From positions 1 through 24,122 of the forward strand of contig CAKZLA010000044.1 in assembly GCA_937124525.1 (NCBI GenBank): a stretch of 24,122 nucleotides of DNA, read 5' to 3'. Below are positions 7,808-14,754 of this stretch, in pieces; the first letter of the stretch is position 1; each line of letters opens with the position of its first letter. This DNA is from an uncultured Desulfobacterium sp. (lineage in GTDB: Bacteria; Desulfobacterota; Desulfobacteria; Desulfobacterales; Desulfobacteraceae). The notes below the pieces were generated by a model. The model had not been told where the DNA came from. It did not search any database and saw nothing but the letters and a program-made list of their open reading frames with translations. The position numbers and the translations under genes were made by a program.

Positions 7808-7945
7808 ACCTGTGTAGGTACCAATTATCCGCAGCGTTTGGCAAGGCAAATAGATCAAATTCAACCTTTAGTTTGTATTGTTAGATTACAAATAACATGG
7901 AAATGCTGCTTCAAATCGGGTCAGTAAAGTGCTAACCGCACAGGT
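7808..7945 (+). mobile_element. 138-bp inverted-repeat element, copy A
   Basis: This copy begins ACCTGTGTAGGTA and ends TAACCGCACAGGT, so the termini are imperfect inverted repeats. It matches the copies at 17167..17416 and 22893..23030 over its full 138 bases. The interior shares GCAGCGTTTGGCAAGGCAAA and a TTGTATTGTTAGATTACAA hairpin. No ORF is present. The end carrying GCAGCGTTTGG faces the sulfotransferase start, 39 bases away. A 7-base GCATTTT occurs at 7799-7805 and 7948-7954 and might be a target duplication if the element is counted two bases longer at each end. The other copies show no such duplication. Confidence 0.85.
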
Positions 7946-7983
7946 CGGCATTTTTTGATTTGCCGTCTAATCAAAGGAAAAAG

Positions 7984-8013
7984 TTTTAAAATCCAGGCGG
8001 CTGGATTTTAAAA
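7984..8013. terminator. perfect 13-bp hairpin, possible bidirectional terminator
   Basis: TTTTAAAATCCAG (7984-7996) and its exact reverse complement (8001-8013) flank a GCGG loop. The outer part of the stem is A/T only, and on the minus strand it runs into CTTTTTCC. It could end transcription arriving from the glycoside-hydrolase-like gene on the right, although that stop codon is over 600 bases away. The structure is directly visible; the function is inferred. Confidence 0.4.
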
Positions 8014-8032
8014 ATGATAGATCAATAAGTTA

Positions 8033-8051
8033 TACCCCCACTGGGGGGGTA
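8033..8051. other. GC-rich hairpin (TACCCCC / GGGGGTA)
   Basis: Seven-base arms TACCCCC (8033-8039) and GGGGGTA (8045-8051) enclose a five-base loop inside otherwise AT-rich sequence. It is close to the 7984-8013 hairpin, and together they may form a terminator or RNA-stabilising region. No further evidence. Confidence 0.3.
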
Positions 8052-8185
8052 AAATATCACTATAACATATTTTGCATTATTTAATACTAAAAATACAATA
8101 TGACTTGCTAAAAACATTAATAATAAAGCTTGAAATCAGTATTAATTCAAATGAGCTGAGCTATAACCCTCTATTCGCTTATTTT

Positions 8186-8287
8186 GTAAGTTCTCAATAA
8201 CCCAGGGTGATAAAGCCTGCTTAACCTTTAAACGCCGGGTGTTATTCAAAAAAATTTCCTGAATGCCCGGACTTATTGAGAATTTAC
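8186..8287 (+). mobile_element. 102-bp MITE-like element, copy 1, with 8-bp target duplication
   Basis: The element starts GTAAGTTCTCAATAACCC and ends GGACTTATTGAGAATTTAC, giving terminal inverted repeats of about 22 bases with few mismatches. It is flanked by the perfect direct repeat CTTATTTT at 8178-8185 and 8288-8295. A second copy of exactly the same length lies at 17485..17586 with a different 8-base duplication. There is no ORF, so it is a non-autonomous element that must have been moved by a transposase encoded elsewhere. Eight-base duplications occur with several insertion-sequence families, and I cannot name this one. Confidence 0.9.
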
Positions 8288-8639
8288 CTTATTTTTTTAT
8301 AACTTATTGAATTTATTAATACTAAAAAGTTGGCCATTAAAAAATCAAGTTAAGATTATGTAATAATTACATAGTCTTATAAAAATGAGCGAAATGTGGG
8401 CTATAATATAGTATTTTTATATGGGTATTAAATATCAATTATGAATAGTAGTTTATGAGGACACTTTTTGTCAATAGAGCTACGAGAAAATTCAGGTCTG
8501 ATTCTCACTTAAAATAATCAGAATTGTGTTGTGTTTCAGGGTTTTTTGTCAAAGTCATTGTGTTCTTGAGAGCTCCCTGAAATCTCCGTGGGTCAATAAT
8601 TATTGTGTTACTTATGGATAAGGTTCCAGGGGGCATTGT

Positions 8640-10196
8640 TCATGGATTCTGGGATTGTTTGATATACATTTGTACGGCCTGATATTTGGGAGCGGTTTTC
8701 AGGTCTTGGGTTCCCTGCTCCAGCAATCCCCAGCTACCCCATTTATTGTAGGTTCCCGTGGAGGCAAAGGTTACAAATATACCGCCTCCGGCCCGGTACC
8801 ATCCTTGGAAGTCTTTGAGATACAACTCTTTCATGCGAGGGTCACGGTTCATGGTGTGGAAAAGGAAGGTAAGAACTTCATTGTTTTCAGCGCCCCGGGT
8901 GCCCACCAGATGTTGACCCCCTTCGTAGGCAACCAGATCCAGGTTATATTCCGAGGCCAGGAGGGCATGGGTGGCAACCTGTTCATGATTTTTTTCAATG
9001 TCTTTTTCACACACTTTAAACAGTTGTTCCCGGGTCATTTGAACGGTTTTTTGTGCCTGGGGTGGAACTCCCAGTTTTTTGCCGAAATAGGGAGCAACCC
9101 CAAGGGCATCCACCCGATGTCCGGCGTTTAAATATTTCAATATCTGGGTGCTGGTCCATGGATTGGCAAACTGGGAGGAGAGAACCCGCACCAGTCGATG
9201 GTTATTTTTAAAAATAGATTCCCAGATTTGGAAGATTTCCAATGCCCGCCGGGTATAATAGTAGAGACGGGCTTTGACAGGGTCATTGCTCAGGCCAAGG
9301 GAGAGACCTTTTTCCATGCAGTATTTGGCCTGGCTGAACTGATCATTCCAGGCCTCATTGGTGTATTCAACGTAGATTTTGAGGGTGGGGTCCAGGGTTT
9401 GCCTTACCATGCGGGCAAAATTTTCAATGTAGGCATCATCGGCCCTGTGGGGCATGCAGAACCACGGATCTGCGTGGAGGGTGTTGGCCAAGGCCACCAT
9501 GTACTCCAGGGCGACTCCTGCCTTTCCCCCCTGGGTCTGCATGGTGGGCAGGGTTCGCTGGGACCATTTTTCCACAGGGGAGTTATTGGTGGCCATCCAG
9601 TCCATGAAGCGTATGACCTTGAAGTTTGACCAGTTTTTGAGAAATCGGGGATGAAGGGGGGCTTCATCTGTTGTGTTTTCAAAGGTTCTGGGGATGAGAC
9701 GGATGTTGTGTATGGGGTCAATGTCATCTGTTTTTTTCAGGATGAGGGAGATGCCTTTGGTTGAGGGGCGAACGTTCACCAGAATCCGACCAGGGGAAGC
9801 GTTTATTTTTCTGGCATCATTGCCAAAAATCAGGACACCCTTGCCATCGTACAGGCAGATATATTCCCCTGGATCGTAGTCCCTGGCGGTGCGGGTGATA
9901 AGTGTGTCTGCTGTTTGACCGGGACGGAGCCATTGCACCCAGCCATGGGAGGATAATGCCAGTGGCGGCCCCTGGCCATAGGGTTTACCCTTTGCCTGGG
10001 ACTGCCAGGGCTGGGATTGTTTAAAAAGATCTTTAAATGCAAATTCCGTGGACCAGTAACACACCCGGGAGAGATTGATGCCCAGGGGAGAGGTGTTGTT
10101 TGGCCATGACTCGGCTTTAGTGATCCCCTGGCAATGCCAGACAATCGCCATGCATAAAAATATGTACCATGGAATCATTTCATGGAATTTGTTCAT
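8640..10196 (-). CDS. secreted clan GH-A-like glycoside hydrolase, family not recognised
   Basis: The protein (518 aa) opens with a signal peptide: MNKFHEM, a hydrophobic core WYIFLCMAIVW, and a likely cleavage near TKA-ES (about residue 28). An N-terminal beta-rich part (~35-165) precedes a TIM-barrel-like region. IYVEYTNEAWN (274-284) has the Asn-Glu pair typical of the clan GH-A acid/base (Glu281), and LVAYEGGQHL (421-430) supplies a candidate nucleophile, Glu425; the ~144-residue separation fits the clan. It is probably exported and acts on, or binds, a polysaccharide. I chose the ATG at 10196 (AGGG six bases upstream) over the in-frame TTG at 10202. It follows the HD-GYP gene by 43 bases as the last gene of the signalling operon, suggesting c-di-GMP-linked polysaccharide turnover. 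Catalysis is inferred from two motifs only, and the substrate is unknown. Confidence 0.7.
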   Translation of the reverse strand: MNKFHEMIPWYIFLCMAIVWHCQGITKAESWPNNTSPLGINLSRVCYWSTEFAFKDLFKQSQPWQSQAKGKPYGQGPPLALSSHGWVQWLRPGQTADTLITRTARDYDPGEYICLYDGKGVLIFGNDARKINASPGRILVNVRPSTKGISLILKKTDDIDPIHNIRLIPRTFENTTDEAPLHPRFLKNWSNFKVIRFMDWMATNNSPVEKWSQRTLPTMQTQGGKAGVALEYMVALANTLHADPWFCMPHRADDAYIENFARMVRQTLDPTLKIYVEYTNEAWNDQFSQAKYCMEKGLSLGLSNDPVKARLYYYTRRALEIFQIWESIFKNNHRLVRVLSSQFANPWTSTQILKYLNAGHRVDALGVAPYFGKKLGVPPQAQKTVQMTREQLFKVCEKDIEKNHEQVATHALLASEYNLDLVAYEGGQHLVGTRGAENNEVLTFLFHTMNRDPRMKELYLKDFQGWYRAGGGIFVTFASTGTYNKWGSWGLLEQGTQDLKTAPKYQAVQMYIKQSQNP

Positions 10197-10239
10197 TGCC
10201 AACCCTGTACTTTTTTTAACCCGGCACCCAAAATTTTTG

Positions 10240-11337
10240 TCAGGCCATGGTCAGAAAGACGCTGGGATTTTCATCCTGGAATTTTGCCTTGATTTCCAGG
10301 ATCTCCTTTTCCACGGCAAAAAAAGCATCCACCACATGGGGAGCAAAATGAGCCCCCCGTCCCTCACGGATGATGGCAAAGGATTTTTCCAGTGAAAACG
10401 GTTCCTTATAGGGCCTCCGAGAGGTCAAGGCATCGAACACGTCGGCAATGGCCACGATCTGTCCCACCAAGGGAATTTTCCTGCCGGCAAGTCCACGGGG
10501 GTAGCCGCTGCCATCCCATTTTTCATGGTGGGTCAGGGCTATGATCTCGGCCAGACGCAGATGGGGACTGTCCGCCCCTTCCAGGATGCGACCGCCTATG
10601 GTGGTGTGCTGTTTCATGGTGACCCACTCCTCCGGGGTGAGCTTCCCTGGTTTGAGCAGTATCCGGTCGGGAATGCCGATTTTGCCCACATCGTGCATGG
10701 GGGCGGCATGGAGGATGCGGGTGCAGGTGATCTCTTCGGCCCCCAGCTGACGGGCCACGGCAGCTGAATAGTTGCTCATGCGCTTGATGTGGGCACCGGT
10801 GTCTTCGTCCTTGTATTCTGCGGCCGTTGACAGGCGGTACACCGTATCCAGGGCGGCCATTTCCAATCGGGCCATGGCGATTTTAAGGTCCCGGGTCCGG
10901 TGTTCCACAGCGGCTTCCAGCTCTTTCTGGTAGCCCTTCATGTGATCGTGGTAGGCTTTGACTTTTACCAGGGAACGGACCCGGGCCGTCAGTTCGGTTT
11001 TGTCCACGGGCTTGGACAGAAAATCATCGGCTCCGACTTCCAGGGCTTTCACCCGGTCCGTTACCTCCTGTAGGGCCGTGACCATGACAATGGGAATGGA
11101 TCTGGTTTTTTCCCGGGATTTCACCTGCCGGGCCACCTCATATCCGTCCATGCCGGGCATCATCACGTCCAGCAGGATCACGTCCAGAGAGATTTCCTCC
11201 AGCAGTTCCAGGGCCTTTTCGCCGTTTTCCGCCAGCTGCACCCGGCACCCCATGGGAATGAGCATGGCCTCCATGAGACGCAGGTTGCGGGGTTCGTCGT
11301 CAACCACCAATATGGTGGGGGAATCGGGGGTATTCAT
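10240..11337 (-). CDS. response regulator with HD-GYP c-di-GMP phosphodiesterase domain
   Basis: Residues 8-125 form a receiver domain with acidic pair DDE (13-15), phosphoacceptor Asp57 in ILLDVMMPGMDG (54-65), a Thr switch residue in MVTA (85-88) and KP at 109-110. A short coiled linker (~130-165) leads to an HD-GYP domain (~165-345) with the metal-binding MHDVGKIGIPD (214-224) and HHEKWDGSGYPRGL (270-283). The GYP motif is intact, so hydrolysis of cyclic di-GMP to GMP is expected. Length (365 aa) is normal for RpfG-like proteins. The start overlaps the stop of the upstream histidine kinase in ATGA (11334-11337), so translation is coupled and that kinase is the obvious partner. It acts in the cytoplasm. 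Confidence 0.95.
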   Translation of the reverse strand: MNTPDSPTILVVDDEPRNLRLMEAMLIPMGCRVQLAENGEKALELLEEISLDVILLDVMMPGMDGYEVARQVKSREKTRSIPIVMVTALQEVTDRVKALEVGADDFLSKPVDKTELTARVRSLVKVKAYHDHMKGYQKELEAAVEHRTRDLKIAMARLEMAALDTVYRLSTAAEYKDEDTGAHIKRMSNYSAAVARQLGAEEITCTRILHAAPMHDVGKIGIPDRILLKPGKLTPEEWVTMKQHTTIGGRILEGADSPHLRLAEIIALTHHEKWDGSGYPRGLAGRKIPLVGQIVAIADVFDALTSRRPYKEPFSLEKSFAIIREGRGAHFAPHVVDAFFAVEKEILEIKAKFQDENPSVFLTMA

Positions 11338-14336
11338 TGTTTTTTATTTTCCTTTTGTGTCTCTGAAAGTTGTTCTTCGGAGTGGGTGCTCTCTTCATCC
11401 AGGGCCAGGGGAATGGTAAAACAAAAGCAGCTGCCCTTTCCCAAACCGTTACTGTGTACCCATATATGTCCTTTGTGCATCTCCACAAACCGTCTGACCA
11501 GGGGAAGGCCCAGGCCGGTGCCCGGGCTTTTGTCGGTAATGCCGCTTTCCACCTGGAAAAAGCTCTCAAAAATTTTATCCAGATGTTGGGGGGCCAGACC
11601 GATACCTGTGTCCCGGATGCAGATTTCAACGCCCGGTGGACCCGGCGGGGTGCAGGTTTTCGAGGCATTCGGCGGTGCGTTGTCTTTTCCGCATTCCTTG
11701 GATGGGGGACATACATCCGGCACGATTTTACCGGTGATGGTGATGGTGCCGCCCTCGGGGGTGAACTTTGCGGCGTTGGAAAGCAAATTGTTGAAGATCT
11801 GCTTGAGTTTGACAGGATCGGAATAAAGGTGGATTTTACTGAATTTATCCGGCAGATCCTGGATGAGCCGGATCTGTTTTTCCTTCATCATCGGCCCGGT
11901 GGTTTTCAGGGATTCGTCCATCACCGGATTAAGGGCCGTGGGGACGGGTGAAAAAGTCATCTGTCCTGCCTCCACCTTGGAAAGATCCAGGATGTCGTTG
12001 ATCAGGGTCAGCAGATGCCGTCCCGATTGGAGGATGTCGTCCACGTACTCTGCCTGTTGCGGGTTCAATGGTCCGAAAAACAGATCCAACAATACCTCGG
12101 AAAATCCGATGACGGCGTTCAGGGGTGTACGCAACTCATGGCTCATGCTGGCAAGGAAATTACTTTTTGCGATGTTGGCCTTTTCTGCTTCTATTTTTGC
12201 GGTACGAAGCCGCTCTTCGGCTTTCTTGCGCTGGGCAATATCCTCCACCACGGAGATGAAGTAGCGGGGGGTGCCGTCGGGATTGCGCAGCAGGGATACG
12301 GTGAGGTTGCACCAGATGGGATAACCGTTTTTGCGGATGTAGCGTTTTTCCATGGTGTACCGGGGAATTTTATCGTCAAGCACCTGTTGAAGCAGGTCCA
12401 GATCCACATTCAAATCGTCTGGATGGGTGAGTTCCTGGAAGTTCATATGTAGCAGTTCACTGCGGTCATAGCCCCAGATATGGCAGGCCCGTTCATTGGC
12501 TCGGATGAATTTTCCTTCAGGGGATACATGGGCGATGCCCACTGCTGCCTGTTGAAAGGTGCTGCGGAAACGGGCTTCGGATTTGCGCAGGGCTTCGGCC
12601 ACCTTTTTCCGGCGTTGGCTCTCCTTTTTTAGCTGGTCATTGGCCTGGGAAAGGCGTTGGGTTCGCTTTATCACCTGTTCTTCCAGCACGTCATTGGCCT
12701 TCTGAATTTGCTGATATAGCTGCCTGGTGTTGATTTCCGCGGCAATGTGGGTGGCAAACACTTCCATGAGTTGGAGATCCTGGGAGGTAAACCCTTTGGG
12801 GTTCTCGCTGTTACTGAGATAAATGGCACCTAACAGCTGGTTTTTATAAAGGACAGGGGTGCCAAGGAAAGAGCCCATGGGGGGGTGGGCATGGGGAAAT
12901 CCCTGAAAACGGGTATCCCGGTTCATGTCTTCAATCAGGATGCTTTTTTTTTCCTGGAGCAGTTCCCGGATCAGTCCGGAGCGGGGCGGACAGCGGGGAA
13001 TGGCCCGGCGGACGTCCTGGGAGAACCCCACGGAAAAAAATTCGGCGATTTCTTCATCGGCTCCGGTCAGGCCGATGGCGGCGTACCGGGCTTTGATGAG
13101 ATCCTTGGTTGATGCCAGGGCCTGGGTGAGCATTTTTTCCAGATCCAGACTCCCGGAGAGAAGTCTTGTGGACTGGAGAAGGCCGTCTTTCAGGATGAGG
13201 AGATTCTCGTGGAGTCGCCTGTTTTTTTGGCGTATAACCATGTGCCGAGCCCCAACCCAGGACACCAGGGCACCGACCCCGGTGAACAGGATCAGCATGA
13301 ACACAAAGTGCAGGTTCTGGGGGCGCAGGGTGGCCTTGATTTGTTCCCCGGAAGTATGGAAAATGATCTTCCAGGCCGCCGGGTTCGGGTTGTCCATAAA
13401 TGTCACTCTGGTATCGGGGCTGTTTTGTTCCAAGATGGTACGGCATTCCCCTACCGGATAAAGGGTGGCAAAGGAAAAAAGACCATTTGGGGTCATCACC
13501 TGCCCTTTGTCCCAGCGGCCAATGGCTTTTTCCCATGCTTGGGGGAAACGGTTTTGAAAGGTGAAATTTGACCGTTCTTTGAACATGAAGCCCCACTCTG
13601 TTTCCGGCCGGTCGCTGAGAAGCCAATACCCTTCCTGGTTGATCAGGTGAGGATTGATGGAAATCTCCCTCCAGGGGCTGGTGTGATGCATGCGTTCAAG
13701 GAAACGTTTGCCTTTGTAATTAAGAATGACCATACCCCGGTATTGCCCGTCGGTATTATAAAGAGGGGTGGCGATGCGGAGCATGGGTTTGAAGGGGCGT
13801 TCAATGACGTTATTTTCCTTGTTCAGGTCCAGGGGAGACACGAAAACGCCATTCGGGGGAAGCTTCCGGGTTTCTTTCACATAATAGCGGTCGGCCTTGT
13901 TCTGTAGATCCAGTGAAGGAACCTGGAATACAGAGCCCCCTGTGTTCTGTATACGTATTCGTTCCATGCCCCGGTGATCAATGAACCGGATCTGATCATA
14001 TACCCTTTTGTGCCGGGCCATGGACAGGGCCAGGGTGCTGAAGTGCAGCAAATCTGCAGTATCACCATTTTCAATAAATAGGTCCAGGTTCTCCTGGTAG
14101 GCCAGCACCATGAGATCCGAAGTGATGGAGCTGAAAATGTCGACCATGGCGGCGTAGTGAATTTTAACCTCTTCGCTATGTATGGTTTTCAACTGAAGAA
14201 GAAATGACCGGCGCTGGGCCAGGTGCTGGGGAACAAAGAGTACAAGGGCCAGAATAAGGCAGATGCTGAAATAAATCAGGAAAAATCCGCGTATCTCCTT
14301 GAATCGGATGGTTTGTTCCATATGGGAGTAGGTCAT
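11334..14336 (-). CDS. membrane sensor histidine kinase: Cache-like sensor, GAF, PAS, HisKA, HATPase
   Basis: With the start at 14336 the protein is 1000 aa. The order is TM1 (~18-35), a periplasmic Cache-like sensor (~36-341, including YYVKETR near 151 and PFKPMLRIATPLYN 181-194), TM2 (~342-361), a GAF domain (~395-540), a coiled coil, a PAS domain (~585-705), HisKA with His733 in MSHELRTPLN, and HATPase_c with N-box LLSNAAKF (851-858), DTGIG (909-913) and GTGLGLP. There is no receiver domain, so it should phosphorylate the separate receivers in the operon. The frame is open up to 14441, but that start would sit inside the preceding response-regulator gene. The ATG at 14336 is one base after that gene's stop (TAACATG), suggesting re-initiation; ATGs at 14348 and 14321 are alternatives and none has a strong ribosome-binding site. 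Its end overlaps the HD-GYP gene. Confidence 0.92.
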   Translation of the reverse strand: MTYSHMEQTIRFKEIRGFFLIYFSICLILALVLFVPQHLAQRRSFLLQLKTIHSEEVKIHYAAMVDIFSSITSDLMVLAYQENLDLFIENGDTADLLHFSTLALSMARHKRVYDQIRFIDHRGMERIRIQNTGGSVFQVPSLDLQNKADRYYVKETRKLPPNGVFVSPLDLNKENNVIERPFKPMLRIATPLYNTDGQYRGMVILNYKGKRFLERMHHTSPWREISINPHLINQEGYWLLSDRPETEWGFMFKERSNFTFQNRFPQAWEKAIGRWDKGQVMTPNGLFSFATLYPVGECRTILEQNSPDTRVTFMDNPNPAAWKIIFHTSGEQIKATLRPQNLHFVFMLILFTGVGALVSWVGARHMVIRQKNRRLHENLLILKDGLLQSTRLLSGSLDLEKMLTQALASTKDLIKARYAAIGLTGADEEIAEFFSVGFSQDVRRAIPRCPPRSGLIRELLQEKKSILIEDMNRDTRFQGFPHAHPPMGSFLGTPVLYKNQLLGAIYLSNSENPKGFTSQDLQLMEVFATHIAAEINTRQLYQQIQKANDVLEEQVIKRTQRLSQANDQLKKESQRRKKVAEALRKSEARFRSTFQQAAVGIAHVSPEGKFIRANERACHIWGYDRSELLHMNFQELTHPDDLNVDLDLLQQVLDDKIPRYTMEKRYIRKNGYPIWCNLTVSLLRNPDGTPRYFISVVEDIAQRKKAEERLRTAKIEAEKANIAKSNFLASMSHELRTPLNAVIGFSEVLLDLFFGPLNPQQAEYVDDILQSGRHLLTLINDILDLSKVEAGQMTFSPVPTALNPVMDESLKTTGPMMKEKQIRLIQDLPDKFSKIHLYSDPVKLKQIFNNLLSNAAKFTPEGGTITITGKIVPDVCPPSKECGKDNAPPNASKTCTPPGPPGVEICIRDTGIGLAPQHLDKIFESFFQVESGITDKSPGTGLGLPLVRRFVEMHKGHIWVHSNGLGKGSCFCFTIPLALDEESTHSEEQLSETQKENKKQ

Positions 14337-14337
14337 G

Positions 14338-14712
14338 TTAAGAGGCATTGAAGTAACTATCCACAAGTTTAATAAAGTGTCGTGTGTTAATGGGTTTGGC
14401 CATATAATCGTCACACCCGGCTTCCAGAATGATTTTCTCATCCCCCTTCATGGCCCATGACGTGAGGGCCACCACCGGGATGGAACGGGTTTCCGGCAGT
14501 TCTTTAAGCTTTCGGGTGGCTTCCAGACCGTTCATCACCGGCATTTGAATATCCATGAGAATCAGCTGGGGCCGATATTTTATGGCGGTTTCAATGCCTT
14601 CAAGGCCGTTGACTGCTTCCATGGTGCGGTATCCTTTGTATTGAAGCAGATCCTTTACCAATTTGGTGTTTTGTTCGTTATCTTCTATGATCAAAATTAA
14701 TCTGTTGTTCAT
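14338..14712 (-). CDS. single-domain response regulator (CheY/DivK-like)
   Basis: This 124-residue protein is a receiver domain only. Visible are the acidic pair in IIEDN (8-12), phosphoacceptor Asp54 in LILMDIQMPVMNG (50-62), the Ser/Thr switch in ALTS, and the conserved Lys-Pro in MAKPI. There is no output domain, so it works by protein contact or as a phosphotransfer shuttle, as DivK and CheY do. An AAGGAG site lies about 10 bases before the ATG. It lies between the LOG-histidine kinase (42-base gap) and the Cache/GAF/PAS kinase, and is the natural common target of both. Confidence 0.95.
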   Translation of the reverse strand: MNNRLILIIEDNEQNTKLVKDLLQYKGYRTMEAVNGLEGIETAIKYRPQLILMDIQMPVMNGLEATRKLKELPETRSIPVVALTSWAMKGDEKIILEAGCDDYMAKPINTRHFIKLVDSYFNAS

Positions 14713-14754
14713 GTATCAATGCTCCTTGATGTATGGGGAGACTATTGCACATCC

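Larger units (their letters stand above)
7769..8639. other. 871-base non-coding region between the two minus-strand operons
   Basis: I see no convincing gene. The region holds the candidate promoter at 7793-7801, a 138-bp element (7808-7945), hairpins at 7984-8013 and 8033-8051, and a 102-bp element (8186-8287). It also has a palindrome ATGTAATAATTACAT near 8360, an inverted repeat TCTGATT/AATCAGA (8497-8503/8516-8522), and TTTCAGGG/CCCTGAAA arms (8534-8541/8575-8582). Base composition is AT-rich. The right part should be the 3' untranslated region of the signalling operon, and the left part the promoter and leader of the sulfated-glycan operon. Confidence 0.7.

Noticed and set aside
14337..14441. 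35-residue N-terminal extension of the membrane histidine kinase
   Set aside because: It lies inside the response-regulator gene in another frame; the true start is most likely near that gene's stop codon.
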